Source of the DNA: JACKBJ01 sp964549495
GTDB taxonomy: Bacteria; Chloroflexota; Anaerolineae; Epilineales; Epilineaceae
Direction: 5' to 3'
Assembly: GCA_964549495.1 (NCBI GenBank)
Contig: CAZJWJ010000052.1
Coordinates: forward strand, 1-37,289
DNA length: 37,289 bases
Numbering within the stretch: the stretch's first letter is position 1; the number at the start of each line of letters is the position of its first letter. Below are positions 24,552 to 32,849 of this stretch, in pieces. The translations under genes were made by a program, and so were the position numbers. Under the pieces are notes generated by a model, which saw only the letters and a list, made by a program, of their open reading frames with translations, did not search any database and was not told the DNA's origin.

Positions 24552-26567
24552 ATGCTAGCGCTGGCCCCGACCCGCAGGTCCCTGCCCACAGGCGTCTTGA
24601 TCCTCTGCCTGGTCCTCGCCGCCTCGCTGGCCGAGCGCCAGCTACCCGCGGCGGCCCAGGTCCTGGGCTGTCAGTGGGACCGCGGCGCCGATGACCTTCC
24701 GATCGGCGTATACGACGCGGCCGGCGCGAGAGTGGAGCACGAACGCGCGCTCTACGTCCAGGGCGGCATCGACCGCGATGGTGTCGTGCGCGACGACCTC
24801 TGGCGCCTGCATCTGGACACGCAGGCCGTCGAGCGGGTGGTCACCTCGGGCGCCCGGGCCACCCGCTGGGGGCATAGCCTGACCTGGACGGATGCCGACG
24901 GCCGCTCCCGGCTCTACCTGATCGGAGGCAACACCAGCCAGGCCGAGGGGCAGTCTGCGGAGTCGCGGGTCTACGCCTTCGACACCGGCGAGCGCAGTTG
25001 GCGCATCCAGCCGATGACCGGCATGCCCGGCATCCAGGCGCATGCGGCGGCCTTCGATCCGACCAGCCGGCGCATCATCCTCCACGGAGGCTGCCCGGAC
25101 AACGGGCGAGCGGGAATCTGCCAGCCACAGACCGAGACCTTCGTGGTCGATGTCGGCTCGGGCAGCGTGACCCGAGGCCAGCGCGATGGGCCGGCCCTGG
25201 CCGGCCACAGCATGGTCTACGACCCGGTAGGCCAGCGGATGCTGCTCTTCGGCGGCACGGCGGACGGCCGGCGCGGAAGCGACCAGGTCTACCAACTGCG
25301 CCTGGCCGGCGGCCGTCCCGAGAGCGCGGTCTGGCAGCCCCTGGACGTCTCGGGCAGCCCTCCCGAGCGGCGCTACCAGCACGGCGCGGTCTACGACAGC
25401 CTGCGCCGGAGCATGTGGGTCTACGGCGGCCTCAAGGTGGACGGCGAGCCGCTGGGCGATCTCTGGGCCCTGGACCTCTCCACGCCCGGCTTGGCGCTAT
25501 GGCGGGACGTCTCGCTTCAGAATCAGAAGCGCTCGGGCATGGTGATGAGCTTCGACGCCCGATCGCAGAACACCTACATGGTCTCCGGTGGCCGGCCGCT
25601 CGGCGCCGAGGCCAGCAAGGAGATCTTCGTCCTCGCCTGCAGCCGCGTGGACACGCCGACGCCCGATGGCAACGGCACACCGGTCATCGATCCCACCCCC
25701 AGCATCACGCCTGGGCAGCCGGCCGTCACGGCCAGCCCGAGTCCGACCGATGAGCTGGGTACCGAGGTACCGCCGGCGGTGACGGTGGACCCGGAGCTCA
25801 CCCGAACCCCGACGCCATCACCCGGCAGCAGTCCGGACCCGAACCCGACGACCGGAGCCCCGAGCGCGACCGCCACGCCCTCGCCGGAGACGACGGTTCC
25901 AGCCAGCCAGACCCCCGGTGGCACGGCCCTACCGCCGCTTCCCTCGACCGAGGCTCCGACCGATCCGGCGACCGGGCCGGCGACGGCCACACCACCGGAC
26001 GGTCCGGGAAGGCTCTATCTGCCTTGGCTGAGTCAGCTGCGGCGCGTGCCGGCCACCCAGGCGCCTCCGCCAACCGAGCCCGCGGCCACGCGCACGGCCG
26101 GCACGCCGATGCCCGAGCCGAGCGCCGAACCCACCCAGCGGGGAGGCCCTCCCACGCCGCTGCCGGCCACACCGTCGCCGGGCAGCCGGCCGGCCTGCAC
26201 TTCCGTCGAACGCGAGCCCAACGACCGTCTGCTGCAATCCTTGGACTTTCCGCCCCTCTGCGAGGCCGATTGGGCCTTGGGCAGCCTGCCCGATGGCGAT
26301 GGCGGCGACTACCTGCGCTTCCGCCTCGAGCGTGCCGGCCGCGTTTCGATCCAGCTGGCCGACGTGCCGGAAGGCCGTGACTACGACCTTCTACTCTACG
26401 ACTTCTCGGGCGACCTGATCGGAAGCTCGCAGCTGCCGGGCAGCTTGGACGAGCGCATCGAGCTCGATCTGGCCGCCGAGGAGTACGCCATCCGTGTCTA
26501 TCCCAGCATCGGCCGCAGCGAGCTGACCTATCGGTTGCGCTGGGAGATCCTACAACCAGGACCCTAG
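24552..26567 (+). CDS. Secreted Kelch-propeller protein with Thr/Pro linker, YLP motif and PPC domain
   Basis: The protein has 671 residues. The ATG at 24552 gives the best signal peptide (MLALAPTRRSLPTGVLILC..., ending PAAAQ); an in-frame ATG at 24510 would place 14 polar residues before it. Kelch-type repeats cover about 45-360: ALYVQGGIDRDGVVRDDLWRL, RLYLIGGNTSQAEGQ, RIILHGGCPDNG, QRMLLFGGTADGRRGSDQVY, RRSMWVYGGLKVDGEPLGDLWAL. A long Thr/Pro/Ser linker (about 375-485) leads to GRLYLPWLSQLRR, then a second Pro/Thr linker. A C-terminal PPC domain follows (about 560-671: SVEREPNDRLLQS, DYLRFRLERAGRVSIQLADVPEGRDYDLLLYD). PPC domains occur at the C-terminus of secreted enzymes and help targeting or substrate binding. 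No catalytic domain is seen, so a binding role at the surface is inferred. Here the YLP motif is internal, as in the two double-VWA proteins. Confidence 0.87.
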   Translation: MLALAPTRRSLPTGVLILCLVLAASLAERQLPAAAQVLGCQWDRGADDLPIGVYDAAGARVEHERALYVQGGIDRDGVVRDDLWRLHLDTQAVERVVTSGARATRWGHSLTWTDADGRSRLYLIGGNTSQAEGQSAESRVYAFDTGERSWRIQPMTGMPGIQAHAAAFDPTSRRIILHGGCPDNGRAGICQPQTETFVVDVGSGSVTRGQRDGPALAGHSMVYDPVGQRMLLFGGTADGRRGSDQVYQLRLAGGRPESAVWQPLDVSGSPPERRYQHGAVYDSLRRSMWVYGGLKVDGEPLGDLWALDLSTPGLALWRDVSLQNQKRSGMVMSFDARSQNTYMVSGGRPLGAEASKEIFVLACSRVDTPTPDGNGTPVIDPTPSITPGQPAVTASPSPTDELGTEVPPAVTVDPELTRTPTPSPGSSPDPNPTTGAPSATATPSPETTVPASQTPGGTALPPLPSTEAPTDPATGPATATPPDGPGRLYLPWLSQLRRVPATQAPPPTEPAATRTAGTPMPEPSAEPTQRGGPPTPLPATPSPGSRPACTSVEREPNDRLLQSLDFPPLCEADWALGSLPDGDGGDYLRFRLERAGRVSIQLADVPEGRDYDLLLYDFSGDLIGSSQLPGSLDERIELDLAAEEYAIRVYPSIGRSELTYRLRWEILQPGP

Positions 26568-26599
26568 GCGGCCCGGAGTCTGTTTCTCGAAGCAGGCTC

Positions 26600-27562
26600 T
26601 CAGGCATCCAGGGCGGCCAGGAAACGCTCGGCTTCCAGGGCCGCCATGCAGCCCGTGCCGGCGGCCGTGACGGCCTGGCGCCAGACCTTGTCCTGAACGT
26701 CGCCGGCGGCGAAGACGCCCGGGATGCTGGTGCGGGTACTATCGGGCTCGGTGATCACGTAGCCCGTCTCGTCCAACTCCAACTGGCCATCCAGAAAGTC
26801 CGTGTTGGGCTTGTGGCCGATGGCGAAGAAGAGCCCGGCGGCCGGCATCTTCTTGACCTCACCGCTCTTCAGGTCGCGCAGGCTGAGCTCGGAGAGCAGT
26901 GGATCGCCGTGGGCGGCCTCGACGACATGGCTCCACAGCACCTCGATCTTGGGGTGCTCCAGCACGCGCCGCTGCATGATCTTGCTGGCCCTCAGCTCGT
27001 CGCGGCGGTGGACGACGAAGACCTGGGAACCGTACTTGGCCAGGAAATGCGACTCCTCCATGGCCGAGTCACCCCCGCCGATCACGAAGAGCGGCCTGTC
27101 GCGGAAGATGGGCAGGGCACCGTCGCAGACCGCGCAGGCCGAGACGCCGCGCTGCCAGAGCTCGCCGTCGCGGGCGCCGGGAATGTCCAGGCGCTTGGCG
27201 GTGGCCCCGGTGGCCACGATCAAGGTCTCGGCGTAGACCTCCATGCTATCGGAGCGGACGCGGAAGGGCCGCCGGGAAAGATCGACCGAGGCGACGGTCT
27301 CGGTCTTGATCCGCGTCCCGAAGCGCTCCGACTGGGCGCGCATCTGCTGCATCAGCTCGGGTCCTTGGATGCCCTTCGGGAAGCCCGGGTAGTTCTCGAC
27401 GTCCGTGGTGGTGGTCAGCTGGCCGCCGGCCGCCACGCCACCGGCCATGAAGCCCTCGAACATCAGGGGCCGCAGTTCGGCGCGCGCGGCGTAGATGGCC
27501 GCGGCGTGGCCGGCCGGGCCGCTGCCGATGATCACCAACTGCTCGATCTGCATGTCGCTCAT
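26600..27562 (-). CDS. trxB: Thioredoxin reductase
   Basis: The protein has 320 residues, the normal length of the low-molecular-weight enzyme. It uses NADPH and FAD to reduce thioredoxin in the cytoplasm. Visible are the FAD dinucleotide motif IIGSGPAGHAAA (11-22), the redox pair CAVC (C143, C146) in VSACAVCDGALP, the NADPH motif VIGGGDSAMEE with the HRRDELRASK basic patch that selects NADPH, and the C-terminal FAD motif GVFAAGDVQDKVWRQ. An AAGGAA lies upstream of the ATG. It ends 32 nt from the convergent Kelch gene. The M42 peptidase gene is 67 nt upstream on the same strand, so both probably share a transcript starting in the 28869-29249 gap. Confidence 0.96.
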   Translation of the reverse strand: MSDMQIEQLVIIGSGPAGHAAAIYAARAELRPLMFEGFMAGGVAAGGQLTTTTDVENYPGFPKGIQGPELMQQMRAQSERFGTRIKTETVASVDLSRRPFRVRSDSMEVYAETLIVATGATAKRLDIPGARDGELWQRGVSACAVCDGALPIFRDRPLFVIGGGDSAMEESHFLAKYGSQVFVVHRRDELRASKIMQRRVLEHPKIEVLWSHVVEAAHGDPLLSELSLRDLKSGEVKKMPAAGLFFAIGHKPNTDFLDGQLELDETGYVITEPDSTRTSIPGVFAAGDVQDKVWRQAVTAAGTGCMAALEAERFLAALDA

Positions 27563-27629
27563 CTCAACAGTTCCTTATTGACGGTCTTCGGGGATCGACG
27601 GGTCTGGGTCGTGCTGGCGATGCAGGCTC

Positions 27630-28868
27630 TTACCGATCTTCCTCCGATGCCGGCAGGATGTTCGGCACGCCGTCGAGCCTTGGGTGCCCTCGCTCCAGGT
27701 CCTCGGCGCGCATGCCGCGGCCACCGTCGTGAGCGTGCATGTCCTCCAAGGCGCCGAAGAGGGCGTGGATCGAGGCCAAGACGTCACCGGTATGCGCCGC
27801 CTCGCTGATGGTGTGCATGTTGCGGATGGGAAAACCGACCGAGGTGGTGGCGGCATCGACGGCCGCCAGGAAGCCGGCCATCGCATCGGTGCCCGTGTCA
27901 CGGCCCGAGACCGAGAGCTGATACGGGATGTCGCGTTCGCGGGCCGCGCGCTCGATGATGGCGTTGAGCTGGGCGCTGACCACGGCACCGCAGGTCAAGG
28001 TGAAGCCCTTGCCCATGGCGGTGGGCGTCAAGCGGCGCGAGCTGACGTTGGGCGCGGCTTCCAGATCGTGGTTCACATCGACCCCGATGACCACGTCGGG
28101 CCGCAGGCTGCCGGCGGCGACCCGGCTGCCCATGCGACCGATCTCCTCGTGGCTGGCGATGGCGAAGAGGCAGCGCAGATTGTCCAGGCCGCCGGCCTCG
28201 GCCACCAAGCGGGCCAATTCGGCGGTGACGAAACAGCCCAGGCCATTGTCCAGGTAGGCGCCGTAGAAGGTGTTGGGGCTGAAGCCATGACGGATGGGCC
28301 GCTCGAGCAGGATCGGATCGCCGGGCCGAATGCCCAGGGCCTCGATCTGCTCCTTGCGCTTCTCACCGTGGCTGTGCAGCTCGAGGTAGATCATCTCGGG
28401 CTTGATCCCGGCGCCCCCGCTGCGCAGCTTGGCGTCTGCAAAGTGGATGGCGCCGATGGCCTCGATCGTGCCGCCCTCCAGCACCCGGTAGCGGCCGGGA
28501 TCCTCGGGATCTTGGCTGAAGAGCTTGACCTCGTGGCCGATGATCGTGGTGGGCAGAAAGCTATCGGTATTGACCCAGATCTTGCCGTCCTTGCCGATGG
28601 AACGGACCTGCATCCGGATCTTGTCGGCATGGCCGATGATCATCACCGACATCAGGTCGTCCCGATCCGGCTGGCTGTCGAGCACGATGCCCGCGTTGCC
28701 CCGGAAACGGTGCAGCTTCCAGCCCGGTCGTTGGATCTTCTCGAAGTAGGGCGCGATCAGGCCGTAGGTCATGGCCGCCTCCAAGCCGATGGGGCTCGGC
28801 GCGGCCAGGATGCTGCGCATCAGGTCGAACTGCGTCTCGGGCATGGGCGAGGCCCAGGGCTGGCTCAT
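27630..28868 (-). CDS. M42 family metallo-aminopeptidase
   Basis: The protein has 412 residues, somewhat longer than the usual 340-370. The ATG has GAGGAG about 6 nt upstream. M42 enzymes are cytoplasmic, two-metal, oligomeric aminopeptidases related to PepA/FrvX and often called 'endoglucanase' in older annotation. The metal and catalytic residues are in order: H80 and D82 in IIGHADKI, the bridging D207 in AYLDNGLG, E241/E242 in ASHEEIG, D264 in IGVDVNHD and H352 in RNMHTISE. The PDZ-like inserted domain lies at about 90-190 (IGHEVKLFSQDPEDPG, HSHGEKRKEQIEALGIRPGD). The N-terminal SPIGLE corresponds to the family's 'PSGxE' start. It is likely the first gene of a two-gene unit with trxB. Peptide specificity cannot be judged. 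Confidence 0.9.
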   Translation of the reverse strand: MSQPWASPMPETQFDLMRSILAAPSPIGLEAAMTYGLIAPYFEKIQRPGWKLHRFRGNAGIVLDSQPDRDDLMSVMIIGHADKIRMQVRSIGKDGKIWVNTDSFLPTTIIGHEVKLFSQDPEDPGRYRVLEGGTIEAIGAIHFADAKLRSGGAGIKPEMIYLELHSHGEKRKEQIEALGIRPGDPILLERPIRHGFSPNTFYGAYLDNGLGCFVTAELARLVAEAGGLDNLRCLFAIASHEEIGRMGSRVAAGSLRPDVVIGVDVNHDLEAAPNVSSRRLTPTAMGKGFTLTCGAVVSAQLNAIIERAARERDIPYQLSVSGRDTGTDAMAGFLAAVDAATTSVGFPIRNMHTISEAAHTGDVLASIHALFGALEDMHAHDGGRGMRAEDLERGHPRLDGVPNILPASEEDR

Positions 28869-29249
28869 CGGAATCTCCTCTTCGGTTGCGGTCCACGCGG
28901 GTCGGACGTGGGCAAGGGACCGGACCTCTCATCGCACCGGGACGGCTCGTCGCGATCGACGCGGGCCGCGTGGGCCCGCACCGGTCAAGTCTGCCAGGCG
29001 AGGCAGATGCGGCCAAGTGTTTCGCCAAGCCGGGTTCGCGGCTGGAATCGAGATCCGGTTTGTCCGGTCGCGGGCCCAGCGGATACACTCTTGGCTGGCC
29101 GAGCCGGCCGCGGCCCGCTAGCCTCGCACGGCATGCTCGCATCGCGACGGGCGGCAACCCCGGACCGGGCAGCCGTCGAAAGAACCCTCCGATGGAGGCC
29201 TGAACGACCTGGACGCCACGATCCTCGCCCCTCGACAGCGGGAGCAACC
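28869..29249. other. Divergent intergenic region between M42 peptidase and crotonase genes
   Basis: This gap of 381 bases has no convincing coding sequence. It holds the ribosome-binding site of the leftward peptidase gene at its left end, and a candidate rightward promoter at 29060-29089 with GGAG at 29241-29244. I could not identify a clear leftward promoter. Confidence 0.5.
29060..29089 (+). promoter_or_regulatory. Candidate promoter for the crotonase/NHL genes
   Basis: TTGTCC (29060-29065) and TACACT (29084-29089) are 18 nt apart, each matching consensus at 4 of 6 positions. It is weak but is the only two-box candidate in the gap. Confidence 0.3.
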
Positions 29250-30104
29250 ATGACGCAATCCGACCCGAAGGCCTCGCCGGCCGAAGGCGCCTCGCCCGAA
29301 GATCGCTACGCCAGCTTCACCAGCCTCGAGCTGGATCGCCCCGCCGAGCGCGTGCTGCGCATCACGATGCAGCGGCCCGACAAGCTCAACGCCGCCGATC
29401 ACCGAATGCACCGCGAACTCGCCGAGATCTGGCGGACCATCGATGCCGATCCGTCCGTCAGCGCGGTGATCCTGCGCGGCGCCGGCCGCGGCTTCTCCTC
29501 CGGCGGAGACCTCGACCTGGTCGAGGAGATGGCCGACGACTTCCAGGTCCGCGCGCGGGTCTGGAAGGAGGCGCGCGATCTGGTCTACAACGTCATCAAC
29601 TGCTCCAAGCCCATCGTCTCGGCCATGCACGGTCCGGCCGTCGGCGCAGGCCTGGTGGCCGGCCTGCTGGCCGACATCAGCATCGCGGCGCGCTCGGCGC
29701 GCATCATCGATGGCCATACCCGGCTGGGCGTGGCGGCCGGCGATCACGCGGCGGTGGTCTGGCCCCTGCTCTGCGGCATGGCCAAGGCCAAGTACCACCT
29801 CCTGCTCTGCGAGCCGATGAGCGGCGAGGAAGCGGAGCGCTGCGGTCTGGTCTCGCTGGTGGTCGACGACGAGGAGCTGGAGGCCAAGAGCCTGGAGATC
29901 GCCCGGCGCCTGGTGCGCTCCGCGCCCAGCGCCATCCGCTGGACCAAGTACAGCCTGAACAACTGGCTGCGCCTGGCCGGCCCCAGCTTCGACACCTCGC
30001 TGGCCTTGGAGTTCTTGGGCTTCACCGGTCCCGAGCTCCGTGAGGGCCTGGCCTCCCTGCGCGAGAAACGCGCGCCCGAGTTCGATCCGGAGTCACCGCT
30101 ATGA
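29250..30104 (+). CDS. Crotonase-superfamily protein (enoyl-CoA hydratase-like) without hydratase glutamates
   Basis: The protein has 284 residues; the ATG has GGAG (29241-29244) 5 nt upstream. The crotonase fold is clear: ITMQRPDKLNAAD (38-50), oxyanion-hole loops RGAGRGFSSGGDLDL (76-90) and MHGPAVGAG (126-134), and SAPSAIRWTKYSLNNW toward the C-terminus. However, the two glutamates that hydrate enoyl-CoA (E144 and E164 in the rat enzyme) align with V136 and H156, and TRLGVAAGDHAAVVWPLL replaces the usual 'GxxPGxGGTQRL'. It may therefore be an isomerase, a dehalogenase or hydrolase-type crotonase, or act on an unusual acyl-CoA. The pattern DGHTRLGVAAGDHAA resembles a defined subgroup I have seen annotated only as 'enoyl-CoA hydratase/isomerase'. 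Its stop overlaps an upstream ATG (ATGA at 30101-30104) of the NHL frame. Confidence 0.88.
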   Translation: MTQSDPKASPAEGASPEDRYASFTSLELDRPAERVLRITMQRPDKLNAADHRMHRELAEIWRTIDADPSVSAVILRGAGRGFSSGGDLDLVEEMADDFQVRARVWKEARDLVYNVINCSKPIVSAMHGPAVGAGLVAGLLADISIAARSARIIDGHTRLGVAAGDHAAVVWPLLCGMAKAKYHLLLCEPMSGEEAERCGLVSLVVDDEELEAKSLEIARRLVRSAPSAIRWTKYSLNNWLRLAGPSFDTSLALEFLGFTGPELREGLASLREKRAPEFDPESPL

Positions 30105-30178
30105 GGGATGCGTCCCGACCGTCGGATCGCGCACTGTTGCATGCCGATCGCCATCCCGCTGCGAGAAGGGATCACCCC

Positions 30179-32509
30179 ATGAACCTGCCCGGCCCCCACT
30201 CGACGCCAAACCTCACGCGGAAGGCCTTGTTGGCGGTCGCGGTCGGCAGCTTCCTATGGTCGCTCGCTTCGACCGATGCCCGGCCGCTCGCGAGGAAGGC
30301 CACGCCAGGACCGCAGGCACCAGCGGCCGTGGCGCAAGAGGTGCCCCCGGCGGCCTACTACGAGCACAGCATCGGGGTGACCGACCCCTTGGAGAACTTC
30401 GGCGACATCTCCGGCGTGGCCGGCTCGCGCCGGGCCAACGACAGCTTCGCGGTCGATCGAGCCAACCATCGCCTCTACCGCTTTGGCATTCGGGGCGAGA
30501 TCCTCTGGGTGCAAGGCGGCTTCGGCTCCGGCCAGGGCCAGTTCTCCGGACCCGCCGAGCTGGACGTGGACGGCGAGGATCGGATCTTCGTCATCGACGC
30601 CGGCAACCGGCGCATCCAGGTCTTCGACGCCCAAGGCGCCTTCCTGGACAGTTGGGGCAGCCGCGGCGAGCGCGAAGGCCAGTTCATCGATCCGGTCGAC
30701 ATCGCGGTCAGCCGCAGCGGCACGACGGTCTACCTGCTCGACCGCGCGCTCGGTCGCGTCCAGCGCCTGCGGGGCAACGGGGACATCGTCTCCATCTTCT
30801 CGGAGGCCGGCGGGCGGCCCCTATCCGACCCGCGCGGCATCGCGGTGGCCCCGGACGATCAGGTCTGGATCGCGGACACGGGCAACGATCGGCTGCTGCG
30901 CGTCTCCAGTCGCGGCACACTGCTGGGCGAGTACCCCTTCGAGGCGCCGATCGAGGTCGCCATCGGCGCCAACAGCGACGTCTACGTGATCGAGGAGGGG
31001 CAGGGGCTGGTGCGCCGCTTCGACGACGAGATGAATCCACTGGGCGGTTTGAGCAACGACGCGCCGGTCAGCGTCGGGGTTACCGAAGGCAACCTGGTCT
31101 ACGTGGCCGAGGGCCAGAACCAACGCCTGGAGCGCTACACCTCGGGCGGCGAGTTCGAGACCCTCTGGGGCGGGCGCAACACGATCGAGGGCGAGTTCGA
31201 CGCTCCGGTGGGGCTGGCGCATTCAGAGGCCGGCACGCTCTTCGTGCTCGATGCGATGCAGCCGCGAGCCCACCGCTACACCAGCGAGGGGATCTGGCGC
31301 GATAGCTTCGGCAGCGAGGGCGAGGAAGCCGGCCGACTGCGCCAGCCGATGGGCATCGACGATTCGCCCGACTCGACCATCTACCTGGCCGACAGCGGCA
31401 ACGACCGGATCCAGCGCTTCAGCGCCGCCGGCAGCTCGCCGCAGGCCTTCGGCGCGAGCGGCGAGGAGGCGGGCCAGCTCTCGAGTCCCGGTGACATCGC
31501 GGTGGCGGCCGGCGAGGACGCAGGCGACCCGCAGGTCTTCGTGGCCGATACCGGCAATCACCGCATCCAGCGCTTCGACCGCTCCGGCGAGTTCGAGCTG
31601 GCCTGGGGCAGTCGCGGGCCGGTGGAGGGCGCCTTCCGCGCACCGGTCGGCATCGCGGCCGCGCCGGATGGCACGATCTGGGTCTCCGATCGCGACAATC
31701 ACCGCCTGCAGGCCTTCGACCGCTCGGGAGCCTTGCTGCGCGTCGCCGGCAGCCCCGGAAGCGCGGCCGGACAACTCTCGTCTCCGCTGGGTCTGGAGGC
31801 CGACGGCGAGCGCGTATGGGTGGCCGACAGCGGCAACCTGCGCGTCCAGGCCTTCGTGGCCGACAGCGGCGACCTCGCAGGCGCTTTCGGCGACCCGCGG
31901 GCCGGCAGCCCCGGCTTGCTCTTGCCGCGCGAAGTGGCCCTGGGTCCGGAGGGCAGGATCTACGTTGCCGACCTGGCCAGCCGACGCATCCTGGTCTACC
32001 GAGACCAGCGGCCCGGCGGTTGGCGTTTGGCCTTCTACGACAACCCGGCCATGGCCGGCCATCCGCTGCGCATCGATCGGGTGGATCGGCTGGACTTCGA
32101 CTGGGCCGACGGGCGCCCGGGGCCGGGCGTGCCGGCCGACGGCTTTTCGCTGGCCGCCGACGGCTACCTATCGGCTGGGGGCTTCGGGACACACGGCCTC
32201 GTCGTCCGAGCCGAAGGCGGAGTCCGCGCCTGGATCGACGGACGCCTCCTGGTGGATGCCTGGGACGCGCCGAGCGTCGATGTCGAGACCAGCTTCGAAG
32301 CCGAAGCCGGTCACTACTACACCAGGATCGAGATGCAGGATCCCGACGGCCCGGCCAGCCTCGAGCTCGACTGGCGACCCGAGGGGGGCAGCCCGCCGAC
32401 CGCCACACCGCGCCCCACCTCGCCCGCCGCCCCCTCGGCGACCACAGAGCCGGGTGGTGGGGCTTCGATCCATCTGCCGGTGGCCCTGCGCGCCGCCACG
32501 CTCCGCTGA
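30179..32509 (+). CDS. Secreted NHL-propeller protein with PA14 domain and Thr/Pro-HLP C-terminus
   Basis: The protein has 776 residues. ATG 30179 is chosen because AAGGGA lies about 8 nt upstream and a signal sequence follows (KALLAVAVGSFLWSLA). An earlier ATG at 30101 in the same frame overlaps the crotonase stop and would add 26 polar residues. About ten NHL repeats follow: DRIFVIDAGNRRIQVFD, DDQVWIADTGNDRLLRV, STIYLADSGNDRIQRF, PQVFVADTGNHRIQRFD, GTIWVSDRDNHRLQAFD and RVWVADSGNLRVQAF, each ending in a G-x-F/L segment. They build one or two six-bladed propellers. A PA14 domain (about 615-735, GGWRLAFYDNPAMAG ... FEAEAGHYYTRIEMQD) suggests carbohydrate binding. The tail is Thr/Pro-rich and ends in ASIHLPVALRAATLR, the same C-terminal motif class as the LVIVD and beta-helix proteins. 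A surface scaffold or adhesin is likely. Confidence 0.87.
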   Translation: MNLPGPHSTPNLTRKALLAVAVGSFLWSLASTDARPLARKATPGPQAPAAVAQEVPPAAYYEHSIGVTDPLENFGDISGVAGSRRANDSFAVDRANHRLYRFGIRGEILWVQGGFGSGQGQFSGPAELDVDGEDRIFVIDAGNRRIQVFDAQGAFLDSWGSRGEREGQFIDPVDIAVSRSGTTVYLLDRALGRVQRLRGNGDIVSIFSEAGGRPLSDPRGIAVAPDDQVWIADTGNDRLLRVSSRGTLLGEYPFEAPIEVAIGANSDVYVIEEGQGLVRRFDDEMNPLGGLSNDAPVSVGVTEGNLVYVAEGQNQRLERYTSGGEFETLWGGRNTIEGEFDAPVGLAHSEAGTLFVLDAMQPRAHRYTSEGIWRDSFGSEGEEAGRLRQPMGIDDSPDSTIYLADSGNDRIQRFSAAGSSPQAFGASGEEAGQLSSPGDIAVAAGEDAGDPQVFVADTGNHRIQRFDRSGEFELAWGSRGPVEGAFRAPVGIAAAPDGTIWVSDRDNHRLQAFDRSGALLRVAGSPGSAAGQLSSPLGLEADGERVWVADSGNLRVQAFVADSGDLAGAFGDPRAGSPGLLLPREVALGPEGRIYVADLASRRILVYRDQRPGGWRLAFYDNPAMAGHPLRIDRVDRLDFDWADGRPGPGVPADGFSLAADGYLSAGGFGTHGLVVRAEGGVRAWIDGRLLVDAWDAPSVDVETSFEAEAGHYYTRIEMQDPDGPASLELDWRPEGGSPPTATPRPTSPAAPSATTEPGGGASIHLPVALRAATLR

Positions 32510-32588
32510 CAGGTCCCGACGGAGCGACCGCCAGAGCGCGATCAAGACGATTCGATTGATCTCCGTGCCCATCTAGACCTCCTACCCT

Positions 32589-32771
32589 GCCCTCGAGGGG
32601 CCGGTGCAGATCCTCGGACCGCTGGGCGCGAAGGCCGGCATGCGGCTGGTAGCGGTAGTCCCGGACGGGCTCTCGGAGCGGCATGACGCCGCCATCCGGA
32701 AAGACGCGCTCGAAGAGCTCGCACATCGAGGTTCCGGTCGTCATGGGGATGTGCAGGTAGATCCAGGTCAT
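32589..32771 (-). pseudogene. Sulfotransferase-like N-terminal remnant
   Basis: On the minus strand an ATG at 32771 begins MTWIYLHIPMTTGTSMCELF, followed by ERVFPDGGVMPLREP and DYRYQPHAGLRAQRSEDL. This closely resembles the N-terminus of Sulfotransfer_2-type proteins, where the PAPS phosphate loop reads LHIPKTGGTS or LHIPKTAGTS. Here the lysine is Met, so the loop is damaged. Similarity fades after about 60 residues. The frame stays open leftward, but only as antisense to the NHL gene, so the body of the enzyme is missing. I read it as a decayed or truncated gene. A short chance similarity cannot be excluded, but the order of matching residues is striking. Confidence 0.5.
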
Positions 32772-32818
32772 GGCCGCCCTAGGCTGCTGGACCTTGCTCG
32801 ATGGGGCATGCAAGAGAA

Positions 32819-32836
32819 ATTTAGGCTTGCCTAAAT
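32819..32836. promoter_or_regulatory. DtxR/MntR-type palindromic operator
   Basis: ATTTAGGCTTGCCTAAAT is a perfect 8-bp inverted repeat around a TT centre, in an A+T-richer island just before the metal-transport operon. TTAGGC..GCCTAA has the shape of sites bound by DtxR/IdeR/MntR-family metal sensors (DtxR core TTAGG...CCTAA). It covers the place a -35 box would occupy for the -10 at 32844-32849, so a bound repressor would block transcription when metal is plentiful. No separate dtxR/mntR gene lies in the window. Confidence 0.7.
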
Positions 32837-32840
32837 CCTC

Positions 32841-32849
32841 TGCTATCCT
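32841..32849 (+). promoter_or_regulatory. Extended -10 promoter of the metal ABC transporter operon
   Basis: TGCTATCCT is a TGn extended -10 lying 4 nt after the palindrome. It predicts transcription from about 32856 and a leader of about 68 nt to the ATG at 32924. Confidence 0.5.

Noticed and set aside
27684..29249. Plus-strand extension of the crotonase frame back to 27684
   Set aside because: This part is antisense to the M42 peptidase gene and lacks motifs. The crotonase has its own ATG with GGAG at 29241.
14476..32509. Classical LPxTG sorting signals for the sortase
   Set aside because: None of the secreted proteins has LPxTG followed by a membrane helix and basic tail; the only LP-containing candidates are the aromatic-Leu-Pro motifs, reported as a hypothesis.
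32604..32834. Plus-strand 76-codon frame in the gap before the metal operon
   Set aside because: It is antisense to the sulfotransferase-like fragment, has no ribosome-binding site or similarity, and overlaps the operator.
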